In this document: positions 12,701-26,100 of the stretch, in pieces
Numbering within the stretch: position 1 is the first letter of the stretch
How the letters are laid out: the number at the start of each line of letters is the position of its first letter
NCBI GenBank assembly: GCA_914767715.1
Contig: OU612068.1
Location: forward strand, 5,766,001-5,830,000
Length of the DNA: 64,000 bases
Direction: 5' to 3'
Origin: Membranipora membranacea
Lineage: Eukaryota; Bryozoa; Gymnolaemata; Cheilostomatida; Membraniporidae
Program-made: the position numbers and the translations under genes
The notes under the pieces: model-generated
The model's database searches: none
What the model was told of the DNA's origin: nothing
Seen by the model: only the letters and a program-made list of their open reading frames with translations

Positions 12701-15700
12701 CCCTATCTTGACAGAGACCGAGTTTCCAATCTGCAAGTTATTTCCTGAGATTGTGATTTCTGTCCCTCCAATCCTCGGCCCATATAAGGGCGTTATTTCT
12801 GTGACTTGTTGTTTCTAAATAAGAAGAGAAAAAATAAACAACTGACCACAAAGCAACGACTTCGAACTATTGATGTTTTAATGACAGAGTTCACAATAAT
12901 AACCGCAAATAAACTGATCAGCTTCGGTACATCTTTTGAAGATCAGCTTTATCTAACCTGAATTGCAATTTTGATGTCAGGACCCATTTGAAGATTGAAA
13001 TAAAACCACACTAATTTTTTCAGTTACGGTTCATCCTTTGAATTATTTTATTTTCGTTTTTCGTAGAAATTCTTTCTTGGTGAGTAACAAAATCACGATC
13101 ACAGCAACAGCATAAACCACTTCAAGCTGATGACAAACAAATTCTCTGGCAGCATTTATTGTCAACAAGGAAAGTGTTTAGTCACCCCATGATTTACAAA
13201 GCCAAGTATAGGTGATGCAACCATTGCTCATCCTTTTCCACAAATTTTATTTGCGAAATCCTTTGAGGAAGCTGGCCCCATATGATAAGTAATACACACC
13301 AGATACGAGTAAATGACGTTTGGGTTGTGTCCTTGAACCACAATGTTTGACATGTTTCCGCTTCCAACATTTCTAACTGCTATGATCATTTCACCGGTCC
13401 ATGCTGACAATGATTGACCAGTCCTGCAATGAATCCTACAAAAAAATGTAACCATTATCATCACATAGGGTTGTTAAAAACTAATCTATATTGATGAGCA
13501 TATGTGCAAAATTAAAAAGCCAAAACATCTTTGTTCTATTTGATGACATATTAGGTAATGCTGTCACTAGCAGACTTTGTAACAATAGGCTGTCGGTTAC
13601 GTATAAGAGGGCAGCTGCAGTAGTATATACACCTCTCATGGTTCTTAGCCACAATGTTTGGTACGAGGGTGTCAACTGTCAGAATACGTAAGCCTACATC
13701 TGCTTTTCATCGGTCAAACTCTACTACACTGTGTATAAAATTGGCGGGCTATCAGGACTGAAACAGGGCTGAAACAGGGCTGTGGCCGCTAGATCTGATA
13801 TGATTAGACTGGTGCCAATTATAAAATCCAGGGACTAAACTACTAGGGGGTATTGCCGAAGTTTAAATTACCTTCCAGCTATTGTTATTACGTTTATTTT
13901 CTTTTAAAATTACCTGTTGAATTGTGCAGAGGTGACTGAACACGCAATGTTGTTAAGGAAGACAGAAACAGTAGAAGATTGGTCGGATTGGTTAGAGGTA
14001 AAATGAGATCCGACAATCGTCAGCAGTGTGTTTCCAGTGATGCTGCCGTTCAGTGGCGATACCTGTCAATATGTAATCAATATACTAGATCTCTAAAAAC
14101 GATCAGCATGTGGGGGTTGTAATTATAATACCCGGGGCTAAAAACTGAGACGCTAAGTTAAAATGAATTAAGCATAGTAGCAGCATGAAGCGTATGCCTG
14201 CCAGGCGATATCTATGAAATAGTTTAGGCTTCGTCAAAAATCTATGAGATGTAAGGCAAGCTTTAGAAGTGTCAGCAAGGCAGAGGCAGCAGAAGAAACA
14301 AAAGTGAAGGAAGTTATCCAGGAAATGCCACAGATTAAATTAGATATTGTCATCCTTGGCTAAATACAAGAATGTTTCTCTAATTTTGACACATAAAAAA
14401 TATCTGCAGATTTCTAGAAACAATGATACTCTGTAGCCATAAATCACACTTACAGACAGTATATTTGGAGGTGGGGCGTGCGGGTACCACTCCGTAGAGC
14501 CGCTCTCAAGACACTCAAGTTCTGTCATACAGCTACGCCCCTGACACCATCCACATCTGAGGGGGTCAGTGGTGGAAGTACACTGATCAGCAGTCTCATA
14601 CACACGGCATGACCTCATAGGGAAGGAGATGACCTGAAATAAAGCAAAATTAAAATTAAATTTATAAAGCATATTGAAGTCATGTGCCAAGTAAACATAT
14701 TATACAAGTTGTTTTACAGAAGAATTTGAAAATAATTTGATAAAAAGTATCAAATTAATGTTTGTCCCTCCACATCATACCTGCTGTAATTTGATTTTAC
14801 TGTTTAAAATGACATTCAGACAAAAACTTTCTTTGGCATGAAGTTTGTGCTAAATTTAACAGCTTGACATCGCGTTCGATACTTTCAGTTCAAGTATATA
14901 ACTGGTCCAGGGGCATAACACACATTTTATTAGAAACAGGCGACTGTGCGTTCACAGTGGCAGCCCAGTGTGTCGCACACGAATGCCTCGGGCACTTAAA
15001 ACAATGTCACTCTATAACAGAATTAAAACAGGCGTTATTCAAGAAATAAAAACTTTTGCAACATCACCAGTGTACTAAGAAAATTAAGTTGATTTTCATA
15101 AAATTGAGCACATCTTGTTGGCAGTGAATCATTTATAAGGATATAAAAATGTAGAGGGAGGCCTGTTCAATAAAGTCAACTGTTGCCTGTCGCACATTTG
15201 GCAATGTTTATTTGCTGAATAAATGAGAGAGTTCAGTTCATAAAGTCTCTGTGGCAGCACAGTGTTTCAAAATTTGCTTATCGAGTGGATCTAATTAGTG
15301 TGATTTAAATTATTACAGGATTAGCCAGTGTGTTACATTACTGGATGACAAGACAACCATTTTAATTCACATACTAGTGAGTAGGGCCTGGCCCAATATG
15401 ACAAACAAAAATTGAATCATATCCCTTACATAACATTGCAGTGCTGTTTTCAAACACATTGCCGTGTGAAATCCACCATTCCTAAAAATCACTACAGGGG
15501 CCCCTCTAAACAATTACAGATTCATCACTTAGGGGTGAACTTGATTCATAAATGCCTGGCTATTTAGAATAAATATTTGCTGACAAGTTACTCAATAAAG
15601 GTTGTGCAAAATGCATTGCTCCCAAAAATCTGCAAAGAAAAATAAAACACATTTTAATCACAAAAGGATTGTTAAGATCACACATTACCTGCGAGCCTGC

Positions 15701-18700
15701 CATTAGATACAGATCACCAGTAGCTGATAATTGTGTGTCTTTGTGAACACGAGAGACACCGGAACTCACAGAGTAACTACCATACACATCCCCTGTCACC
15801 AAGTTCATCTACAATACAGATCACCGCTCATCAGTAACATGATTGCAGCGGAGTACAGGGGTAGGAGAAAAAACTGTGAAGGGGAATTTGCTGAATAAGT
15901 TTGCTGCTTTATGTATAATAAAGAGGAGCATTACCACAATTTAGAATGACTCTGAAAGTTTCACTGATTTTGATTTTTTCATAAATTATTGACTGGGAAA
16001 AACCATTACACGCAGCTATAAGAATCCAGTGACGCCACCACAAGGCCAGTCGTTTGTGCAAGTAAGGTAACCCACAACATACAGTAGCGATGCACATTAC
16101 ACATAAAATCTACAATGTGCAATTTAGATCTTTATTTTAATGTGTCAGTTGTTGTGGCAGTTTTTGACACCATACATAAATGTTCATTTTCAGCTATAGC
16201 TTCCTGAAGAAACAGCCACAAACAAAATTTTTGACAAACAATAAACTAATAGCTGTGTTAATTATAAAGGCATTTACCCGTAATCAAAGTAACAATCAAC
16301 ACCTTGCTGTGAAAATAATACCCGATTTGGCAGAACTTGATAGTATAACGATAGCTTGAACTCTGTGTTCAACGCTTAGATTATGGTCTTGATTAGATAT
16401 TAAATCTGGCACAGCACATAAATGTCACATAGTCAATCCTTTTGCAATGACACAATCTAATATGCTATCAAAAATCTGAAATGTAGCAAGTTCCGTCGCC
16501 TAATGAGAGTTCCAGACACATCAAAATTGGCGCCCAAAAAAATTGGTCCGAATACCTAATGATAGAAAAAGAAAGCTGCCAATCTTGACAATGGCACAGG
16601 AAATTCTAGCAATTCAGATGTAAAGCAAGACAATTTCTAGCAGCATAATAATGCCAAGTGACCCTGGGAAGTTTACGTGGCAGTGTTGGTTATCACATAT
16701 CAGATTGGCAGAAGCAGCACTGACTCACAGATACAGGTAGATCGAGATAAAACTATGACTTGAATCGGCAAAATATCTACAGATCTCCAATGACCAAGAT
16801 CTGACCTAATGTTAATAATTATATGATATGTAAGATCCCATGGAAAAGATATCCCAGCAAAAGACAGCGGAGCTCTTTATACTCCTGCACCCTATCGGAG
16901 CTCATTTGTGTATCTTTACTAAAATTTCTACTAACAAAATAAGACAAATATATCCAAAAAGAATCCAATTTGTTATGTAACAGACTTTTAATTAAAAAAT
17001 GTGGTTGAACTAATTTGATTAGCAGTCTAAAATGGTCTACTTTTAATCAACGGCCAAAAAAAAACGATCCCAGCCACGGAAGTGTAATAGCTTCCAATTT
17101 TAATGACTAATCAATTTTAACCGAGTACAGCATCAATGTTTGATCTCACTTTGAAGGTGGGGAATAAAATTTATAATGGCCTAATCATACTGTATGGCTG
17201 TACATGCAATTTCCAGTTTGTGGGCGCTGTCTCAACTCCTGATAAAACCATAATCTACCATATACTGTCTCTAATTAGGTTGTATGACCCATATGATAAA
17301 AGTAATGTCCAGACTTAGCAAAAAATATATTACAAAAATGTGAGTTGTACCTTTGGTGTGGGCGATGAGACTTCAAGTGTGACTGGGAGTTCATGAATGG
17401 ATTTTAATTTAACCCAAACTCTAAGAGATGGAGGAAATCCACTATACTCTGTGTACTAAATTCTAGTAGCCTACATATTAGTGATATATTTATGATTACT
17501 GTTCGTCTTTTTTTCACGTAAGGGAAACATAATTTACCTTGTGTACTTGACCGGTGTGCGTGCCGATGATGGAGACTGTAGCTCCGCGCTGATTCTCTGT
17601 GTACATCATGGTGGCATTGTACGACAGCACCTGTACGGTGTCTAGCTGGAGAGTGCGACCTTTCATCAGAGAAAACTTTGACTCAGTGGAAGTTCTTTCT
17701 GTCTCTGGGTCCACAATTGACTGGAGGAAGTAGTTGAAAATGTAACAATTAGCTAATCACTTTTCGAAGTAGAACATCATAACAATGAATTATCCATCAA
17801 TAGGGGCCTACGCTGTTATAGAAATATAGCAAATTTTCCTTTTTGCGAGGTAGGAAACTCTGTTTACTTTATTGCCATGAGGGAAATTTTGAGGCCATTA
17901 GTGGAATTTGTTGGTCTTATGAAATTGCTTCATAACAATAGTGGTGACAAACTGGGTTGTAACAATAAATGTAACCATCTATCTTTTCGCAAAAATAAAT
18001 AATTATTCACTCATCATAATTAACTTTTGACCATCAAACGTGGATTCAGCCAAATTGTTTATGGCTTGAATGCAATTTCATAGCCAATTGCAGTCAGCAT
18101 CAAAATAATAAAATATACAAATTGTTTACAGTCAGAGAAAATCTGACTTCAAAAAGATTTTGTGGTAACCTGGATCAGGGAGAATTCTCCCTGCCTGGAT
18201 GAAGAGTAGAGATTGGTTTGAACTTTGAGTTCGGTCTAGCGCTGCCAAAGAAGCTTACAAATCATTCCAGTGAGTTGTGATTCATTTAAGTCACATCAAG
18301 TTTAGCTATTAAAACCTTGGTCCGATTCACTTAGAGGCTTACCACTGTTTCACAAGGCGCTTGTTGACCTTTGAACCACTCGACCAGCGACCCTCTCCCT
18401 CTATGGCACCTCTGCCTCTCCCGATCCATGTACTGGTTCAGTTTGCTGAGTGACACTCCACAAATGGCGGCAGAGTCAGCTGTCGGGAACCTGTCACCGT
18501 TGTCAGATTGTCCTTGTAAAACATAGAGAATCTTTTCCCCCGCCGATGCTCCCAGTTTGGAGGCCATATCTGCGCTAGCTGGTGCTATTTGTGCATCTAT
18601 AGCAATGTTATGATCTCGGCTTCTACCTATACACGTTACTGGTACTTCTATGTAGTGCTGAAATCTCATCTCGAATTTGTTAAATCTGACTATTCTAGTT

Positions 18701-19497
18701 TGGAATGGATAATGAGTGTTGGTGGATGTAACATTACTTCGCTGCAGTGTCACCATATATACATAGTTCCCCTCTTCAAGCATGGAGATGTGATGTATGG
18801 GATATTCATGACGAACTTGATCACTAACGGTTAGCCAACTGTATGCCTCGGTTGGCGGACTGAATATTGTAGGTTTGACAAAAAAGTCCCGTGCACGGTT
18901 TTGTAACAATGAATATATTCCTAATACAGGTAGCTCCCGAGCATCCCGCCGAGATGGATTGTATACTGCTGAGGAGAGCAGGGTATAATTTGTCCTTGTC
19001 ACATTGGGAAGAATGTCATGAGTGCTGATATCGATAAACATCGCGTTTGAATCTCCAGCACCTAAATGCCCAAAAACTCCTGTGTTGAGAAGTTTTTTAT
19101 CCTTGATATTGTCCTGGTCGAACTTCTCATCGAGTATATCCGTAAAATAATCCTCATCTAAATAGTCTCCAGAGTTAATATTGCCGAGAGAATTTACATG
19201 GCATGAACCGTTTGCAGCTTTTCCACACCAGAATAAAACTTGTACAGCTGGATCTGGATGCACAAGCATCAATGTCACCGAGTTTTCCTCGCCTGAATGA
19301 GGCTTAGTTGTAATAGATTGTAGGTTGTTGAAGTTCTTATCAATCTGGTAAATTTTGTTCTTTGAGCCGACAAATAGTGTGCTGTTGTAGGTTGAAATAT
19401 GAGACACCGGACTGTCAGCTTGGAAGGTTTGGAATGAGATGGAATGGACGAAAGAAATCACAAGAGACAGAGAAGTTATATGTTGGAATGAGATCAT
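6799..19497 (-). CDS. MET: MET/RON-family receptor tyrosine kinase
   Basis: Single-pass plasma-membrane receptor kinase. Twenty coding exons, all GT-AG and phase-consistent: 19497-18343, 17720-17538, 17455-17351, 15808-15689, 14633-14454, 14062-13914, 13435-13300, 12814-12678, 12288-12118, 11931-11817, 11597-11373, 11174-11034, 10829-10574, 10099-10067, 9603-9373, 9116-8932, 8642-8533, 8075-7910, 7530-7394, 7057-6799. Product 1397 aa (human MET 1390). Order: signal peptide (1-21), Sema (about 25-510), PSI (about 528-570, CGWCQGRSC), clear IPT repeats (SVSPLNGSITG, EITPLYGPRIGGTEITISG) and further degenerate ones to about 940, membrane helix 979-1002, then kinase. Kinase motifs: GSGCFGKV (1080-1087), VAIK Lys 1109, HRDLAARNC with Asp 1204, DFG 1222-1224, GAKLPVKWMSPE. 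MLGI, VILPY, GDLL and GRRLDRP also match MET. No basic furin-type cleavage site was noticed in Sema. The ATG in exon 1 precedes the signal peptide. Confidence 0.93.
14864..15049 (+). mobile_element. Decayed LINE reverse-transcriptase C terminus
   Basis: A 61-codon open stretch inside the fourth coding intron of the MET-like gene, antisense to it. It reads TSRSILSVQVYNW, then GDCAFTVAAQCV, then LKQCHSITELKQALFKK. This follows the usual end of non-LTR retrotransposon polymerases (RS-R-S..., GDRAFSVAAPRLWNSLP, ..SL..FK..L..LF) with the central WNSLP degraded. No catalytic domain is attached. I infer a fossil fragment. Confidence 0.55.
18176..18193. repeat. Perfect 18-bp palindrome, CAGGGAG family
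   Basis: CAGGGAGAATTCTCCCTG reads the same on both strands, in the first coding intron of the MET-like gene. Its ends match the CAGGGAG/CTCCCTG arms of the hairpins at 5658, 35838 and 47611. A decayed relative, CAGAGAGAATTCTCCTTG, lies near 32140. Confidence 0.7.
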
Positions 19498-19524
19498 TGT
19501 GCCGCGCTGTGTTCTAACTGCTAT
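19498..19524 (-). other. 5' UTR part of MET-like exon and probable upstream UTR exon
   Basis: The first coding exon is preceded by an acceptor (TTCATGTTGCAG ending at 19525), so the transcript starts further upstream. A strong donor, TAG followed by GTGAGT at 19766-19761, could end a non-coding first exon at about 19767. That would put the transcription start between roughly 19.77 and 20.0 kb. Confidence 0.45.
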
Positions 19525-19767
19525 CTGCAACATGAAAAATGTTTGATTTGTATAACCAATTGACAACGCAGAACTGTATTGTCAGGTAGGCAGATGTTGA
19601 GTACGGCAGTTAGAAATTTAGTTAGGCATACCTCATGATTACAGAGATCTAAGGTAAAAAGAGGGATGAGAACAGATAATTTGATAATGGGCTATGGTTC
19701 AATTTATTGATGAGTGCATGATGTAAAACACCTTAAAAACAATATAATAAAGAATATTGTACTCACC

Positions 19768-20127
19768 TAATAGATGAATCTTATATACAGGTCTGTGGAG
19801 TAATAATACAAGTTGTCTATAAGGTTGTGTATGTCATAGCAGTTTATCATGTGGTATGTGAAGAGCATACAAAGTGTCACATGCGCTCTCGTGACAGCAG
19901 TAACAACAAATGGCCATAACAGCAGCCACTTGTTGATTTGGATGATTGCCATACATGCCATTGTAACAGGTGCCCGCTGTGTATTCTGCATATAAGTCAC
20001 GTGGTTTTATTAAGACATGGCTCCTGCGTATGTGACGTCAAAACATGGCGGGAGGGGACTGGTTTCCTTGAATTTCTTTCCTTCATTTGCATTTTTACCC
20101 ATTCGGAGCAACTGGAACAACTTCACT
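19768..20127. promoter_or_regulatory. Divergent promoter region between MET-like and NELFCD genes
   Basis: About 360 bp separate the probable first exon of the minus-strand receptor from the NELFCD start codon. Visible words are an E-box CACGTG in GTCACGTGG (19998-20003), a full palindromic CRE/ATF site TGACGTCA (20033-20040), and AACATGGCGGGAGG directly after it, which resembles a YY1-type element as found near starts of housekeeping genes. Their position suggests the NELFCD core promoter. Function is inferred from sequence only. Confidence 0.5.
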
Positions 20128-23100
20128 ATGGACTATGATGAGAATCTTAGTGATGAAGAACATGAGGTAAGATTCAGGGTAGTAATTAAGATGTGCACTC
20201 ATGATTATTTTGCTAAAGTTTACAGAGAAAATATTTTCCAGTTTCATTGTGTATGTTTTGTTTTTCATTTATGACTCGCTATAAACCGGGAAAGTTTAAA
20301 TGCCTGATCATAACAAAGTACAGCACTGTTGTGAACACATCAAACCTAGGACCTGAAGCATGTTGTAAAACCAATGAACTAAACCTCCATTTGCATTAGA
20401 GAAAATGAGGTTTAGTTCATTGGTAAAACACAGTATTGCCAGTACACAAACAGGACAGGTATAAACCTATGTGTGTGTCCTATCAGATTAATGGCCATTT
20501 CTTTCTGTTATATTATAAGCATGTGACATACCTTAGGGAAAGGATTGTTGTGAGATGTATGTTTTGGAATATTATATCTAAATCTTGCAGCAGCCCATTG
20601 TCCCTTGTCATTAAAAATACTTGCAACTTTTTTACGCTACAACTATTAAAACTAAATGCTTATTTTGATTACATGTTTTTTAGTATGGAGAGCATATGGA
20701 TCATGATGACCATGATGATGAGGCGAGTAGACAGGAATGTATCGAGAGATTTTCTGTGTCTGATTACATCATGGAACCTGGAGTCTTCGCTACTCTGCAA
20801 AAGTAAGCTATCCTGTTACTAAGTAATACTCTAGCGTCTTATTTTTGTATTTACTTTAATATCCTGTCGGTACTCGTTAGAGAAAATGTGACAGTGATAA
20901 AAAAAGGAAGCAAAACAGCTAGGATATGCTCAATGATAAAATATGTGACAAAAATAATAATATAGAATGACAATAGCATTGTCTAAACAAGTTTCGGCTC
21001 CCAAGTGAAGTTCACGCTTGTAAATATCCTGCATTTATTATTTTTCAAACAAGCTTCTCTATCTGTTATATTGTGGTGATGGTCATAATCCCACGCAGTC
21101 ATTCTGATGAGTCTTTTTATCTATAGATATTTCAAAGCCGGAGGTTTACCTGAGCAGGTGGTGGATCTGTTATCCAATAATTACAAAGCCATGGCTCAAA
21201 CAGCTAATCTTCTCGCGGAATGGCTTATACTAGCAGGTTTGTTGTGCAGAAATAAGTCATACCAACTCGTAGAAGTGACAATAACATAGCAAGTCCTAAT
21301 TGAGATAGAAGTTAGTTTTGTTTGTCAAGCATCCAGCACTTTGTGCTTAGCTCCCGTGACTTCTGGGCATGTTAATCAACCATTTACTATAGTGGAGTAT
21401 AATATGATACTGTGAGTAATTGTTGGTGCCCTGCAGTAAAGGTTATTTTTTTGTTCTCTGAAAAATGTATAATATCATGTACTGCTCATTTTGACATTGT
21501 GAAATAAAAAACATGCTCTATAGTTACTACATAATACAAGACGTTTAATGTCAACAACAAATCATTATTTCTGATGTTCTTTATGATAGGACAGACACAT
21601 AATATGCATAATTATTGATAATATGCATAATGTTTTTGAGTTAAACACCCTGTAATTTGTTATTGACAGGTACAGACATACACACAGTCCAAGAGCTTGT
21701 AGAAAGCCATCTCAAGGATATGATACTCAAACATTTTGATACCAAAAAGGCTGATGCTATATTCGCTGATGGTGAGGTGAGATCATCTTTATATCTGACA
21801 TTTAATCGTTCAGCGGATGTTGTGCATTTAAATTCATGAAAGCATTCTCTGTCAATGGCCAACCCCTCATTCTTAGGATTTGATGTCTAAAAACATGACA
21901 TACTATGGTTTAGTATGCCTATATAGAGTAATAGCGTGATCACCCCTATCGCAGAGTAAGAATATCCTTGCTCTATGCCCGTATCTTGATTGATTGAATT
22001 CTTTCTATCATGTTTCCTGGTTGTTAGACACCAGCCTGGCTTCAGGAGATGATTGAGTTCCCCACATGGAGATTCTTATTCTACAAGTTAGCCGAGGAGT
22101 ACCCGGACTGTCTTATGTTGAACTTCACTGTCAAGGTAAATATTTCCGTCCAATTGTCTTTTCTCTTTAACTGTTCGTTAGTGCCTATAACCTGTTGGAG
22201 TTTATTGTAGTAGAACAAGGTCAATATTTTACTGGCTCTTTGATATAGAATATCTCTTTATGCGATATTTTGTATTGTGACATCAGAACTACAACAAAAA
22301 TAAGTTTGCTGAAAAATTGGCAAGATTCTAAAACTTTTGGATAAGATCAGATATATAAGCCTTTATACATGTCAGGCATCTAGGTTGCTTGTGATCATTT
22401 ATAGGATAATCACCACATTTTCACAATATTCTCTTTCTCACCCAAAATACATGTTTGAAATAATAACGATTGCTGCCGTTATTGTTTATAGTTGATATCA
22501 GATGCCGGTTATCAGGGGGAGATTACTTCAGTATCCACAGCCTGTCATCAGTTAGAAGTATTCTCTAGGGTACTGAAGACTTCTATAACATCTTATCTGT
22601 CAGATACTGAGGGCTTCCTCAAAAATAATATACAAGATTTTGCTGTGAGTGTTTTTTATTCTGGTGTTATTAATGATGCCAAAAAAGTGAATTGATATCA
22701 TCTGTTGATTTTCAGACGATTATTGTCATCAAGAGTACAAGTGACGCGTCCATAAACATGTATGATGTTTATGGTCCCATCATACGACAAATAGTGTTGT
22801 GAAAAGTGCTTGCATTTTTTTGTACATGTCCTTCTCCTGTGGATAGTTAGTCAGGCCATGCTGTCAGAGTTCCTGTTTCCTGTTGGGTAAGGTTGTGTAA
22901 TTAGGTACTAATTGCTTTGTTAACCCATATACTGCGAGAAATGAGAAATTGAGCGCAAATACTGAGTGAGCAAATTTCCTGCAAGTGATCTGGAAAGAAA
23001 TTTGACTGTTTTCTTTTGAAGAGTAAAAATCAAAATTTTCAAATGTGTACCAGTCAATGAACACTTTTGCTGTACTTGTACTTATACTGCCTTACTTACA

Positions 23101-26100
23101 TGTATACAGAAGATGGTATGCCATGGAGAGCACACTTATCTCTATACTCAGATCCTAATACACACACTCAGCCAGGAAAGTAAGGGTGGCCCAAGAATAA
23201 AACGCCTGGGTCAGGAGCTGCAGAACCACGCTAAGCTCAAGTATGTCAATCCTAATACATGATTATACTATTTTTTCAAAGACTTTATCAAGCAGTATGT
23301 TATTTTGTTTCTTGCCAAATGTAGGCTACATCCCATCCCATGCATTACAAATAAAATATCAAGTTTCATTGTTCAATACTCATATTTGATGAACATTGTC
23401 TACCTTGTTTAATTAAGGGCTTATTTTCCAATGCTGCAAAAAAACTCATTATTCTCCTCATAGTGTGTATAAATGTGTTTGACAGAGGACTTGATGTAAC
23501 TGCTATCACTTCCTCAATGATCGGAGGTACTAAGAATGCCCGAGCCTGTCAGGCAGTAGCTGCTATGATGTCTAAAGGCAGCATTAACCCCGCTGACGTT
23601 ACGATACTCTATACTGCGTATACTAGTCCTGACCCTCCTCCTGTCGATATGATCAGAAACCCCTGTCTACTCAGTGAGTCAAATACAATTTCTACAAGCA
23701 AAACTGTATGTAAAAATAGTAATATAGAAATTAATTTCATGCATATATGTGTAGAAATAATATTCTAAATAAATTGTTCAGTAAATTCTGATAAACATAA
23801 TTATGTTAATTCTATGGTGTAACGTCATCTGATCACTCATGTAGACAACTCCAATCCTCGATGTAGACTATAATTTTCTAATTTCTGTGATACTGATGCA
23901 AGCTGCTTGTATTTTAGCTCATTGGGGATGTTTTTTCCTGGTTGATAGCTCTCTGGTTTGCCACGTTTCAGCAGCAAAGATTTTACTCACCTAATGCTAC
24001 ATTAAGGATATGTTCCTTGTGAGAATTGCTGACTAATCTATACTCCACTCCTACCTATGATTTTATTGGCAGCGTTGAGATTCACATTCTCAAAAACTCA
24101 TGGTTAAATCATCATATTTTCCTTGTTTCATAACTGTTGCCAAACTTAAAAGAACCGCAGATCAAAAGTATATTTTTTGCAACTGTACCAAGCGCTTGCA
24201 AAGGCCTTAGCTATGTTGCTTTCACTACGATTGCTGCCAAGTTGATGACTATCACAGGGCCCAGCCAGATAAGATGTAAGGGGATTGTTTTGTTTTCCTG
24301 TTAGCCCATAATGAGAGGTCTGTTTATATCATTAACCTTGTGTCACTGTAGCGATACATCTGGTGTTGTTTTTAGATTTATTTATCGATGGATTATTCAT
24401 ACCTGGTATCAAAATCAACCCTGAATACAAAAACAAGTACCTGCACATCCTTGCCTACGCTACAACTGTCGCTGAGACATACAAAAAGGTACAGGTCAAA
24501 ACCACCTCTGATGTCTAAACCACCACTGGTCTCAAGTCTGGTAAACATGTTTGTGCTCCTGTTAAATTCACATCTGAAGTGAATAATCGGGTTGCTATAA
24601 GGACAAATCTGAGCTATACAGCCAGGTCCAACCACCTACAAATAGATTCTTGCTAAATTTTAATCTCATCAATATTCAACGTCAATGTCTTGAAAAGCCC
24701 CATCAACAAAGCTTGTCAGGGCAGGGCGTCTTATCTATCTATCTTCTCTGAGCATTTCTGTACTGTAATTTTTAATTTGGGCGATCTCTTCCATGCTTGT
24801 CTTTTAATGGGCTGATTGTTTCACACAGATCAAGATCGAATATTGGCGCTTGAAATATTTTGACTGTAAAAAATTGAGGAAATAACAGTTCAATATAATT
24901 TCATCACACTGAATTTCAGGGTCAGAGGAAGAATATAAATAAAGATGATTTAAAGCCAACATTTACCGCTCTGGAAAAAGCTCAAAAGATCTGCGGTGAA
25001 AATAAAGCTGGTCAGGAGCTTATAGCTGATATATCAACTCTGTTCTCCTGCGTCAAGTAAGTTAAAATGTTTCATATGTGATTTATACTGTCACCAAGAG
25101 TATCTCTGCAACAGATGCCCATATTGCTTAAGATATAGTAATGCCCCGCAAATAAAATGACAGCTGTAAAAAACACCAGATGATATCTACCTGATCTCAT
25201 CGTAAGCAATAATCGATAGTTTTAACATTGTTATGCAAAAGAGTGGGGTCTGTCGATGACACTGCATAGATTTCAAACAGTAAATTTATAGTGATCTATA
25301 TCACAAAGTGAGAACAACAACAATACAACTGTTCATTTCATTGCTATTTACAGATACCCTGTGGTGGCTAAAGGTGTCCTTAACTGGATAAAATATACAG
25401 TCACAGATGTAAAGTATTTTGTACATAACACAGATCATACCCCTGTACATCTCATTCTTCTAGATGAGGTGGGTTCAAAATATGCATGTTGTTGCATTTT
25501 TGATTAATAACTGTTTGAACATGTCATTCCAATTACCTATCCAGCCATTAAGGTCTAAAGGAATTTTGTAGATACCGTTACTTTACCTTGAGTGGGTTAT
25601 CATCCAGCTTTGCTGGTAACCTTTAACCATGAACATGTAAATAAGTAGTTCTATGTTTACATATTGAACCATAGTTGGATATGACACTGCTATTCCAGGT
25701 CTTTTGACAAAGAATATGAGCCACGTCTTAACCAAAATCACAGCATCGTTATGGTATGCTGGAAAGTTTTTTTACTTTTTTCCATTTACTGCGCTCCATT
25801 AAATCATGAGAGATGAGCGATATTAATACTGACAGGTAATTGCTTGGTTGAATGACCAGCGGAATCATTGAGATGTTGGTAACGTGGATTACATCTAAAA
25901 TAGTCACACCACAAGGCTAGATTAGATCAGTTATTTACTTAAATTACTACCCTCGTAGCAACATCTGACGTAAACATATTCTTAAAATATATGTTCACTT
26001 GGCATATCAGGAAGGGGATATAGCTCAGTGGTAGAGCAATCGGCTGCAGTCCGATAGGCCCTGGGTTCAACTCCCAGTGTCCCCTGTTTTGTTTAAATCC

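Noticed and set aside
18589-18834. 81-codon plus-strand open frame
   Set aside because: Antisense shadow of the Sema exon.
20017-20127. Upstream in-frame ATG that would extend NELF-C/D by 37 residues
   Set aside because: The extension is hydrophobic and basic, unlike the acidic family N terminus. It covers the CRE/YY1-like promoter words, so it is more likely 5' UTR or promoter.
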